Of a DNA stretch of 64,000 nt, positions 52,257 to 59,941 are shown one piece after another; within the stretch, counting starts at the first letter, position 1; each line of letters begins with the position of its first letter. The notes beneath the pieces are model-generated. The model saw nothing but the letters and a program-made list of their open reading frames with translations. It was not told the DNA's origin and did not search any database. The stretch is from DASZTV01 sp035550655 (GTDB lineage Bacteria > Actinomycetota > Actinomycetes > JAFAQI01). The stretch lies in assembly GCA_035550655.1 (NCBI GenBank), contig DASZOU010000033.1, forward strand, positions 310,001 through 374,000, given 5' to 3'. A program made the translations under genes and the position numbers.

Positions 52257-53248
52257 TGCCGCACCGCCCGGTCCGCAGTGTTGGGCCATGGACCGACGTG
52301 GGTGACGGCGCCGTCGTGTCCGACCAGCCGGCCGGCGAGACCGCGGTCGGTCAGCCAGCCCGCCGCCGCGCTGCCGGCAATGATCGCGGCCGTCGACGCC
52401 GTGTTGGCCAACGTGCAGGTCTCGGCGGCGACGCTCACCGTGCGCCACGGTCCGGCCGCCGGGTGACCGGTGGTCGGGTCGATCAGGTGATGCAGCTCGC
52501 TGCCACCGCGGCGCCAGCGTCGCGCCCGTGTGCTGGAGGTCGCGAGCCCGCCGGAGGCGATGCGGACCTCCTCCGAGACGCCGTCGTCGGCGGCGAGAGA
52601 GAGGTCACTGCGGTCGGTCACGGTGATCGGCCAACCGCCGAGCGGACCTTCACCGCTCACGCTGATGTCGCCACCGAGGCTCACGAGCACGCCCCCGCCG
52701 GCGACCTCCCAGGCGGCAGTTGCGGCGAGGTCGGCGGCGAGCGCCTTCGCGGTGGCGCCGAGGTCGACGTGTGCACCGAAGCGGGTGCGGGCCCGCCGGT
52801 TCTCCTCGTCGAGCTCGACCGCACCGGGACCCGGAACCTCACGGACTTTGACCGTCCTCGGGCCGTCAGGCGCAACCGCGGTGAAGGTCCGGTCGTACCC
52901 GTGGTCGACGAGAACGCCGCCGACCGTCAGGTCGACGAGGCCCGCGGTCCACCCCGCGGCGTCGAGTGCGACGCGCAGCGCGCGAGCGAACAACGGGCTC
53001 ACCGGCACCCAGTCACCGTCAGCCGCGTTGAGCAGTGACAGCTCGGAGTCGCCGCGGAACCTGCTCGCGGCGAGGTCGATCTCGATCAGTACCTGCTCGA
53101 CCGCCGCGCAGGCGTCGTGCAGGGTATCGATGTCGGTGACGACGATCTGGGCGGTGGTGCCGAGCGCCGGCCAGTCGGCGATCCCGAAGGAATGCTCAGC
53201 CGCGTAGCGCTGGTGCAGCTCACGCCGGGTCGGGGTGGGGGTCGACAT
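52253..53248 (-). CDS. apbE: FAD:protein FMN transferase (ApbE)
   Basis: A 331-residue ApbE protein without an evident signal peptide. LGTTAQIVV, RFRGDSELSLLN, VDLGATAKALAADLAA, SLGGDISVSG and LIDPTTGHPA match the family in order. It attaches FMN to Thr/Ser of a target protein. A flavinylated target with the usual FMN-binding domain is not seen in the operon. ATG 53248 is used; the frame above it is the complement of the low-complexity gene. Confidence 0.88.
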   Translation of the reverse strand: MSTPTPTRRELHQRYAAEHSFGIADWPALGTTAQIVVTDIDTLHDACAAVEQVLIEIDLAASRFRGDSELSLLNAADGDWVPVSPLFARALRVALDAAGWTAGLVDLTVGGVLVDHGYDRTFTAVAPDGPRTVKVREVPGPGAVELDEENRRARTRFGAHVDLGATAKALAADLAATAAWEVAGGGVLVSLGGDISVSGEGPLGGWPITVTDRSDLSLAADDGVSEEVRIASGGLATSSTRARRWRRGGSELHHLIDPTTGHPAAGPWRTVSVAAETCTLANTASTAAIIAGSAAAGWLTDRGLAGRLVGHDGAVTHVGPWPNTADRAVRQ

Positions 53249-53258
53249 GAACGTTTCC

Positions 53259-53930
53259 TCAGCTCCCACCGCTGGTGCCACCGGATCCGCCGGACCCGTT
53301 ACCGCCTCCGTAGTACCCGTAGCCGTAGCCCGAGCCGGTCGAGCCGCTGGTCGAGCCGGTCGAGCCGCTGGTCGAGCCGCTGCTGCCGGAGGAGCTGCCC
53401 GTGCCGGTCGAGCCGCTGCCGGACGACGAGCTTCCCGAGCCGGACGAGCCACTGCTGATCGACGACCCGCTCGATGAGCTGCCGGAGCTCGACGAGCCAC
53501 CCGAGCCTTTCGAGCCACTCGACCCGGACGACGTCGTGGTCTTCGTCGGATGCGTCGAGTGCGTCGAGGTGTGGGTCGCCGGCGCAGTCGACGTCGTACT
53601 ACTCGGGGCCGTCGTGGTCGTGGTTGTCGTCGCCGCGGTCGGCGTGGAGGTGGTGGCCCGGTGCTTGCGGTGGTGTCGCTTCACGTGGGCCTTGGTGGAG
53701 GTGAGCGACTTCGGCGGCTGGGCAGCCGTCGTGCCAGTCACCTCGGTCGGCGGCTGCGGCGCCACTGCCCCTGTCGCAGCCGCCGAGGGGGCGGCCGGAA
53801 CGTCGAGGGCGACCACGATCGCGCCGGTCCCCAAGGCAGCACCGACGCCGGTGGCGGCCGTGACCCGCCGCACCCGCTTGCGAACCCGATCGCGGTGCTC
53901 GGCGGCGAGCGCCCGGTCCGTCACATCCAT
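53259..53930 (-). CDS. Membrane-anchored Ser/Gly-rich protein
   Basis: A 223-residue protein: a basic N-terminus (HRDRVRKRVRRVTAATG), one membrane helix (GVGAALGTGAIVVALDVPA, about residues 28-48), a Thr/His/Lys linker and then some 100 residues nearly all Ser and Gly, ending in YGYGYYGGGNG. No folded domain is seen. In related redox operons an FMN-binding domain follows such a linker; here it is missing, so the gene may be truncated or serve as a surface tether. ATG 53930 is preferred to the frame opening at 54017. It is the first gene of the redox operon. Confidence 0.7.
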   Translation of the reverse strand: MDVTDRALAAEHRDRVRKRVRRVTAATGVGAALGTGAIVVALDVPAAPSAAATGAVAPQPPTEVTGTTAAQPPKSLTSTKAHVKRHHRKHRATTSTPTAATTTTTTTAPSSTTSTAPATHTSTHSTHPTKTTTSSGSSGSKGSGGSSSSGSSSSGSSISSGSSGSGSSSSGSGSTGTGSSSGSSGSTSGSTGSTSGSTGSGYGYGYYGGGNGSGGSGGTSGGS

Positions 53931-54100
53931 GTCTCCACCTTCGACGTTGTCGCTGAGGTCGGCCTGAACCTCGGCTGTGGGCTCGCTGTGAACCTTGGAC
54001 GCGCCCCGTCTAGTCAACGTTCCAGGGGGCCGCCGCGGTATCGCCCGGTGATCCCATTTCTCATGGTCATTTCGGGCTATAGGGACTTCCCGGGCACATC

Positions 54101-54119
54101 TCCCATTTCGGAAATGGGA
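54101..54119. promoter_or_regulatory. 19-bp palindrome upstream of the thiolase-like gene
   Basis: TCCCATTTC-G-GAAATGGGA, a perfect 9-bp inverted repeat ending 11 bp before the GTG start at 54131. A direct copy of the half-site TCCCATTTC lies at 54052-54060. The position would block initiation, as expected for a repressor site. Confidence 0.6.
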
Positions 54120-54130
54120 TCGTTACGAGC

Positions 54131-55561
54131 GTGAGCGGGAGCCCTGTCGACGGCGCGACCCCGGCGATCGTCGGCGCCGCGCAGGTGATTCAGCGTCCCG
54201 ACCCGGGGATCGACCTCACCGACCTGCGCGGGCCCTACGAGCTGATGCTCGAGGCAGCGCGAACGGCGGCGGCTGACGCCGGCGCTCCCAGCCTGCTCAC
54301 GAAGGTCGACTGGATCGGGGTCGTCGGCGGGTTCTGGAGCTTCATCAACCCTGCCCAGGTCATCGGCACCAAGATCGGCTCACCCGATGCCGGCAGCTGC
54401 CTCACGATGCTGAGCGGCAGCGCGCCGCAGGAGCTGGTCGCGCTGGCCGCCAGCCGGATCGCGGCGGGCGAGCTGGACGTCGCGTTGATCGTCGGCGGCG
54501 AGGCACGATCGAGCACTGAGCGGCTCAAGCGTGCCGGCGAGGAGCCGCGCTGGTGCCGCGAGCCGGGCGCCGGCGTTCCCGAGCGGGTCAGCGACTTCCC
54601 CGACGAGATGATCGTCGAGACGCTCGAGCTCGGTGGCCCGGTCGTGTTCTACGCGCTGTTCGAGGACAGCCTCCGCCGGGCGCTCGGCCGGTCGGTCGAC
54701 GACCACCGCGACCGCATCGCGGAGCTGTGGGCGCGGTTCAACGCGGTTGCGGTCGCGAATCCGTTCGCCTGGGACCGCACGCCGCGGGATGCGGCAGCGA
54801 TCCGCGAAGCGACGACCGACAACCGGATGATCGCCTTCCCCTACACGAAGACGATGGTGGCCAACAACAAGGTCGACATGGCGTCGGCGTTGTTGATGTG
54901 CAGCGTCGATGCCGCTCGCGCTGCGGGCGTCTCGCTCGACCGGATGGTGTTCCCGCGGGCCTGCTCGACCAGTCACGAGACCTGGAGCGTCACCCAGCGA
55001 CGTCGCCTGCACGAGGCACCCGCCCTTCGCACTGCGGGCCAGGCCGCACTGTCCGCCGCCGGGTTCGGCATCGACGACATCGAGCACGTCGACCTCTACG
55101 CCTGCTTCCCGTCGATCGTCGAGATGTCGGCGGCCGCGCTCGGCCTCGACCTGACGCGCCGACTGACCATCACGGGTGGGCTGGGTTTCGCGGGCGCACC
55201 CATCGCCAACTCCTCGGGTCATGCGATCGCCGCGATGGTGCCGCTCGTCCGCGAAGGCGGTCACGGACTGGTCCACGCCAACGGCGGCTGCGCGACCAAG
55301 CATGCGTTCGGGATCTACTCGACGAGCCCACCGACCGCGTTCCGCTACGTCGACTGCAGCGACGAGGTGAACCACGACGCGCGGCCGGCAGGACCGACCG
55401 ATGCCGATGCCGATGCCGAGGGAGTCGAGGAAGCGTCGACGGTCGCCTACGAACGCGAAGGACCGTCGTACTCCGCAGCCGCCGTGCTGCTGCCGGACGA
55501 TCGACGCGCCTTCGTGAAGACGCCGGTCGGCGACCCGGTGCCGAGCGCCTCTGGCGGCTGA
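54131..55561 (+). CDS. Thiolase-like acetyl-CoA acetyltransferase family protein
   Basis: A 476-residue thiolase-superfamily protein. PAIVGAAQVIQRPDPG, GSCLTMLSGSAPQELVALAA around the usual nucleophile site, VDLYACFPSIVEMSA and the C-terminal ITGGLGFAGAPIANSSGHAI and NGGCATKHAFGIYST follow the SCP-x/thiolase order. It probably cleaves or condenses a CoA ester; direction and substrate are unknown. GTG 54131 sits just after a palindrome. A run of Asp/Ala (DADADAEG) near residue 425 is low complexity. Confidence 0.85.
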   Translation: MSGSPVDGATPAIVGAAQVIQRPDPGIDLTDLRGPYELMLEAARTAAADAGAPSLLTKVDWIGVVGGFWSFINPAQVIGTKIGSPDAGSCLTMLSGSAPQELVALAASRIAAGELDVALIVGGEARSSTERLKRAGEEPRWCREPGAGVPERVSDFPDEMIVETLELGGPVVFYALFEDSLRRALGRSVDDHRDRIAELWARFNAVAVANPFAWDRTPRDAAAIREATTDNRMIAFPYTKTMVANNKVDMASALLMCSVDAARAAGVSLDRMVFPRACSTSHETWSVTQRRRLHEAPALRTAGQAALSAAGFGIDDIEHVDLYACFPSIVEMSAAALGLDLTRRLTITGGLGFAGAPIANSSGHAIAAMVPLVREGGHGLVHANGGCATKHAFGIYSTSPPTAFRYVDCSDEVNHDARPAGPTDADADAEGVEEASTVAYEREGPSYSAAAVLLPDDRRAFVKTPVGDPVPSASGG

Positions 55562-55654
55562 TGCTGCCGGCGTCGTTGCCGCCACCGCCCGCCACGCTCG
55601 CAAGTTGAGGACGAGCCCGTGGCCGGGAAGGTTCGCACCGGTTCGTCGGCGTGA

Positions 55655-55686
55655 ATGCCATCAGCCACGGAGCCCGCTGATGGCAT
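55655..55686. terminator. Hairpin downstream of the thiolase-like gene
   Basis: Perfect 11-bp arms ATGCCATCAGC (55655-55665) and GCTGATGGCAT (55676-55686) around a 10-base loop, 94 bp past the stop. Probably the terminator for the plus-strand gene. The rest of the 293-bp gap shows no gene. Confidence 0.6.
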
Positions 55687-55770
55687 CGTCATCCCGCGAA
55701 GCCAAACGGCATAGAGCGCTACGACCCTTTCGACGCGGACCTTGGTAACCGGGTCGGCGGGACTTAACGA

Positions 55771-55810
55771 GCCCGTGGCCCGAGGGGTAGACGCACCTCA
55801 GACCACGGGC
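55771..55810. terminator. Hairpin downstream of the secreted-protein gene
   Basis: Arms GCCCGTGGCCCGAGG (55771-55785) and CCTCAGACCACGGGC (55796-55810) pair at 13 of 15 positions. It lies 45 bp past the minus-strand stop at 55855 and likely terminates that gene. Confidence 0.6.
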
Positions 55811-55854
55811 TTCGTCCTCCTATCGCCGGCTGAGCTCCGGCCATGAGCGGACGG

Positions 55855-56421
55855 TCAGCTCGACTCTCCTGATCCACCACTCGGAGCATCCGGCGCGCCG
55901 CCACCACCTGGACCACCAGGACCACCGGGACCACCGGGCCCGGGCGGCGGGCGGTGCCCACCGGGACCTCCGGCCGGCGGCTTGCCGTCACCGATCACGT
56001 CGGCGGTGAACGTTCCGTCCTCGTCCTCGGCGCGAACGACGACCGTGTCGCCCTTGGCGATGTCGGCTGCCGTTGCCGTCGCGCCGTCCTTGATCAGCTT
56101 GGTGCCGTCGTCGATCACGTACGTCGCGGAGTACTCGTCCGCACTCACGACGGTGATCGACGTGTCGCCAACCGCAGAGACGGTTCCCATCTGGGTCGCG
56201 TACTCCTCGAAGGTCCCGTCCGCGGCCTCAACCGTCGCCAGGTCGTGCAGCAGGTGTGGCCTCGTGGCAGCGGTGCTGCCTGAGTCGGTGGTGTCGCTCG
56301 TCTTCGCCTTGTGCTTGTGGGCGGCGACCGCATTTGCGGTGCCCGCCGCGGCTCCCATCAGGAGGAGCGCGCTCGTCGACCATGCCGCGGTACGCAGCAC
56401 CGTCTTCATGCCTGCCTTCAT
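55855..56421 (-). CDS. Secreted protein with DUF5666-like domain and Gly/Pro tail
   Basis: A 188-residue exported protein: signal peptide (TAAWSTSALLLMGAAAGTAN), then a small beta domain (YATQMGTVSAVGDTSITVVS, TYVIDDGTKLIKDG, KGDTVVVRAEDEDG) resembling DUF5666/OB-like cell-wall domains, then a Gly/Pro-rich tail of some 45 residues. GGAAGG lies 8 bases before ATG 56421. It is divergent from the SigD-like gene with a 243-bp gap and could be its target; no promoter match could be tested. Confidence 0.8.
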   Translation of the reverse strand: MKAGMKTVLRTAAWSTSALLLMGAAAGTANAVAAHKHKAKTSDTTDSGSTAATRPHLLHDLATVEAADGTFEEYATQMGTVSAVGDTSITVVSADEYSATYVIDDGTKLIKDGATATAADIAKGDTVVVRAEDEDGTFTADVIGDGKPPAGGPGGHRPPPGPGGPGGPGGPGGGGAPDAPSGGSGESS

Positions 56422-56664
56422 CTCGTGTCCTTCCAGGTGTCGGAGCCGTCGGCATCCGACCGGTAATCGCCCCCGTTGCCGGCCGTCGTAACAACGCCAC
56501 GGGGATTCACAGCAAGGTCACAGGAACCGTCCAGGGAGTGTCCGGTTCGGCTCGTTACGGTTCGCGCGATCGCAAGCGATGTACCCGCATGAGCAGGGTC
56601 GGCGAAGCCGACACGGCATCCGGGTGGCGGGCGGGGTGGCGGACGCGGGCGGGAGGGGACGAGA

Positions 56665-57315
56665 GTGGCGCGACGCACTGCCTCGCCGCCCGGCGCCGGC
56701 AGCGATGCGGACGGGCTGACACTGCTCGTCGACCGCGCGAAGCTCGGCGACATCGGCGCCCTCGACACGCTGTTGCGTGACGTGCGGCGGGCGGTGATTC
56801 GATACGCAGCAGCGCAACGGGTGCCGCGTGACGACGCGGAGGACCTCGCCCAGGAGGTGTGCCTGGCTGTCGTCAAGGTCATCCCGGACTGGCGCGACAC
56901 CGGCAAGTCGGTGTGGGGCTTCGTGTTCGCCGTCGCTCGCAACAAGCTGACCGACGGCGTGCGCCGCCAGGTGCGGCAGGGGAGCCTCGGCCGGGTCGTC
57001 GCCATCGACGATGACGCAGCAACCGGCGCAGTCGCCCTGCCGGACGGGGATCCGGGACCGGAAGATCGCGCGGTCGCCACCGACGGCACCCGTCAGATGC
57101 AACGACTGCTTTACCTCCTCCCGACCACCCAGCGCGAGGTGTTGGTCTTGCGCGCCGTCGTCGGGCTGACGGCCAAGGAGACCGCCGCGGCGCTCGGACT
57201 CACACCGGGCAGCGTCCACGTCTTGCAGCACCGGGCGGTCACCCGGCTGCGTGGCCTCTATTCGGAGGCCAACGGTGCCGCGGCGCCGAGCGACCGGGCG
57301 GGGCTGCTGACATGA
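56665..57315 (+). CDS. ECF sigma factor, SigD-like
   Basis: A 216-residue ECF sigma factor. Region 2 has DAEDLAQEVCLAVVKVIPDW and VWGFVFAVARNKLTDGVRR; region 4 has LPTTQREVLVLRAVVGLTAK and LGLTPGSVHVLQHRAVTRLR. The style matches mycobacterial SigD. GGGAGGGG precedes GTG 56665. Its stop overlaps the anti-sigma-like gene (ATGA), the standard pairing for SigD and its membrane regulator. Confidence 0.9.
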   Translation: MARRTASPPGAGSDADGLTLLVDRAKLGDIGALDTLLRDVRRAVIRYAAAQRVPRDDAEDLAQEVCLAVVKVIPDWRDTGKSVWGFVFAVARNKLTDGVRRQVRQGSLGRVVAIDDDAATGAVALPDGDPGPEDRAVATDGTRQMQRLLYLLPTTQREVLVLRAVVGLTAKETAAALGLTPGSVHVLQHRAVTRLRGLYSEANGAAAPSDRAGLLT

Positions 57316-58325
57316 GCCGGCGGGACGAGCTGCGACGGCACTGGACGCACCGCCGACTCGGCCTCGGGGCCGCAGCGGCCGACCCGGCATTGGCACGGAC
57401 CGAGGCGCTGCTGGCGGCCGTCGGTGCACGTCATACGCCGGCGGCCGATGACCTCACGGGTGGCTTCGACGCCGCACTGTTCGATCTCGCGGTCGACATC
57501 GACCTCGTCGCGGGCGTCGCGGACATCGATGCACAGCCAGTTCCGCTGGCCGCGCTGCGGGCCGGGGCGAGGCGACGGCGTCGGCCGGGCTGGCGGGTGC
57601 TCGTGCCCGTAGCCGGGACCGGCCTCGCGGCGCTGGCGATCGTGTCCGTTCTGCTGGTCACAGGTGGCAGCACCGCGGGCCGGCCGGCCCTGTCGGCGAC
57701 CGCGGAGTCGCAGCAGCTCCTCACCCACGCGGACCTGTTGCTCACCGCCGCGACCGCCGCGACACCGGCGAAGCGCACCGCGCTCGTCGCCCAAGCCCGA
57801 GCCGACCTGACGCACGTCTCGCGGCTGCTGCCGCTCGCACCGCCCGCCGCGCGCCCGGCGATCCGCTCGCAGCTTCAGCTGCTCGACCGCCGCGCCCGGC
57901 CCCTGACGCCGCGTCCGACAACCACGACGAGCAACAGTGGCAGCGGGCAGCCGCGGGTAGGGGGCGACGACGGCCGGATGCAGGGCGACGGGGCCGGACA
58001 GTCGCACGGCACCGGGAGCTCCGGGAGCTCCGGCAGCGGCACGGTCGGCGGGTCGATCAACGGGTCGGTCAGCGGCGACGACGAAACGCCGGTTCGGCAG
58101 CGGCCCCCTGTGCGCCGACCGCAGCAGGACGCACCGGCCGCTGACAACGCCGGCAGCGGGCAGGACGCCGTCACCAACCCTCCGCCCAGTGGCACCGCCT
58201 CGGGCCAGCCGGCGAACAGCGGCACCCGGCCGCCGCCGGGATCGTCACAGCCGCGGCCCCCCGACACGGGCGGGTCAGGGGCGGGCCAGCCGGCGCCGCC
58301 TCCGTCGGGGCAGCGCCCGCGATAG
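57312..58325 (+). CDS. Anti-sigma-like membrane protein with disordered exterior
   Basis: A 337-residue protein. The cytoplasmic N-terminal part (residues 1-95) would bind the sigma factor; one membrane helix (LVPVAGTGLAALAIVSVLLV) follows, then a helical stretch with repeated Ala/Leu (LLTHADLLLTAATAATPAKR) and about 150 residues of Gly/Ser/Pro/Gln-rich exterior sequence. The layout recalls RsdA, the SigD anti-sigma factor, but with a longer exterior tail. ATG 57312 overlaps the sigma stop. Confidence 0.8.
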   Translation: MSRRDELRRHWTHRRLGLGAAAADPALARTEALLAAVGARHTPAADDLTGGFDAALFDLAVDIDLVAGVADIDAQPVPLAALRAGARRRRRPGWRVLVPVAGTGLAALAIVSVLLVTGGSTAGRPALSATAESQQLLTHADLLLTAATAATPAKRTALVAQARADLTHVSRLLPLAPPAARPAIRSQLQLLDRRARPLTPRPTTTTSNSGSGQPRVGGDDGRMQGDGAGQSHGTGSSGSSGSGTVGGSINGSVSGDDETPVRQRPPVRRPQQDAPAADNAGSGQDAVTNPPPSGTASGQPANSGTRPPPGSSQPRPPDTGGSGAGQPAPPPSGQRPR

Positions 58326-58326
58326 A

Positions 58327-59898
58327 TCAGCCGGACTCGACGCGGAACTGCGCGATCGCGGCCCGCAGCTCGGCAGCGAGCTGGTTGAGCTGTCCCGCGG
58401 CCGCCGCGGACTGCTTCGAGCCCTGCGCGTACTGGCGGGAGACATCCGACACCTGGTTCATCGCACCGACGACCTGGTCGGAGGCGGAACGCTGCTGCTG
58501 GGTGGCGATCGAGATCTCCTTGGCGGCCGAGGTCGTCTCCTCCACCATCGCCGCGATCCGCTCCAACGCGTCGACGACGACCCGGGCCAGCTCGGCGCCG
58601 GTGCGGACTTCTTTGACCCCTTCCTCGCTCGCCATGATGGTCGCGGCCGTCTCACTCTGGATCTCACTGACGATCGCCTGGATCTGGCCGGTCGACTGCT
58701 GCGCACGTTCCGCGAGCTTGCGGACCTCTGCCGCCACCACCGCGAAGCCGCGACCGTTCTCACCGGCTCGCGCCGCCTCGATCGCCGCATTCAGCGCGAG
58801 CAGGTTGGTCTGGTCCGCGAGGTCGTTGATCACGTCGAGGATCCGGCCGATCTCCTGGCCCTTCTCCCCGAGCGACAGCGCGCGTCCGCCGATCTGGTCG
58901 ACGCGCGCCGCGATCGCGTCCATCGATGCCACTGACGCCGACACCGCCTCACGCCCGTCCTCGGCGTGGCGCAACGTCTCGGCCGCGTAGCGAGCGACCG
59001 ATTCTGACGTCTCGGCGATCTGCGCCGCCGTTGCCGCGAGCTCCTCGATCGTGGAGGTCGTCTGCGCCACGGCGCTCGACTGCTGGGTGGCGCTGGCAGC
59101 GTGCTGCTCGGCCGACGCGACAAGCTCGTGTGCCGCCGCGACGATCTGCTCGCCGCCGCCGCGGATCGACCCGACCAGGGTTCGCAGTGAGCCAAGGGTG
59201 TACGACAACGAACCGCCCAGCTTTCGCAGCGACTCGTCATCGAAGGCATCCGCCTGGACCGCAGCGCCCAGGTCACCCTCCGCTGCCCGGGCCATCGCCG
59301 TCGACAGCTGCTCGACCCCGGAACCTAGTCGCTGCCGGTCGCCCTCAGCCCGCGCCTGCGCCTTGGCCAGTGCGTCGGTGATCACCGCGATATACCAGGC
59401 GGTGATCGGCAACAGGGCACAGACGAACAGCAAGGAGCCCCGGTTGTTGTCGGTCGCCGTACCGGCGATGTACGACGCAAGCACAACGCCGCCGGAGGAC
59501 AGGAATCCGAACACGACAGACACGAAGAGCGGCACGGTCAACGCCGCGGGGATCTGCGCGATGACGAAGAAGAGCCAGTACGGCCGCTCGACGCCATCGG
59601 TGAGCGCACACAGCCAGGTGAGGCCGGCCGTGCTCAGCGCGAGCTGGATCACCGAGCCGGTCTGGCTGAGCCGGAGCCGACCGGTCGTCCCGGAACGCTG
59701 GCCGATCACCCACTGCGCGCCGTAGCCGATCGCGATGACCGCGACGATGCCCATCAGCAGCAGGTAGACCCAGCGCCGCAACGGGTGGTCGGTGCCGTAC
59801 TGGTCGAATGACAGTGCTGCTGCCAGTGCGACGGTGGTCAACCAGGAGACGTACGTCCCGACCTGGTCGAACCGCCGCTCGAAGTCGAATTCGCTCAT
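58327..59898 (-). CDS. Methyl-accepting chemotaxis protein
   Basis: A 523-residue chemoreceptor. The N-terminal 190 residues are six membrane helices with very short loops (WVYLLLMGIVAVIAIGYGAQ, LLFVCALLPITAWYIAVITD) and no periplasmic domain. A HAMP-like linker and the signalling coiled coil follow; the hairpin tip LADQTNLLALNAAIEAARAG and GRGFAVVAAEVRKLAERA are perfect matches to the family. It should sense within the membrane, perhaps redox or a lipophilic compound. It lies 43 bp after its paralogue at 59942. No CheA or CheW gene is in the window. Confidence 0.92.
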   Translation of the reverse strand: MSEFDFERRFDQVGTYVSWLTTVALAAALSFDQYGTDHPLRRWVYLLLMGIVAVIAIGYGAQWVIGQRSGTTGRLRLSQTGSVIQLALSTAGLTWLCALTDGVERPYWLFFVIAQIPAALTVPLFVSVVFGFLSSGGVVLASYIAGTATDNNRGSLLFVCALLPITAWYIAVITDALAKAQARAEGDRQRLGSGVEQLSTAMARAAEGDLGAAVQADAFDDESLRKLGGSLSYTLGSLRTLVGSIRGGGEQIVAAAHELVASAEQHAASATQQSSAVAQTTSTIEELAATAAQIAETSESVARYAAETLRHAEDGREAVSASVASMDAIAARVDQIGGRALSLGEKGQEIGRILDVINDLADQTNLLALNAAIEAARAGENGRGFAVVAAEVRKLAERAQQSTGQIQAIVSEIQSETAATIMASEEGVKEVRTGAELARVVVDALERIAAMVEETTSAAKEISIATQQQRSASDQVVGAMNQVSDVSRQYAQGSKQSAAAAGQLNQLAAELRAAIAQFRVESG

Positions 59899-59941
59899 GC
59901 GAGGGCCTCGCGTTTGGGGGGTTGGCCTATCTCATTAGGGG

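Noticed and set aside
53259..53967. Plus-strand frames with long valine/acidic runs opposite the Ser/Gly-rich gene
   Set aside because: They are the complement of low-complexity Ser/Gly/Thr codons; the minus frame has a membrane helix and fits the operon.
55562..55854. tRNA-like GGTTCG stretches in the gap
   Set aside because: No acceptor or anticodon stems fit around them; the region is explained by two hairpins.
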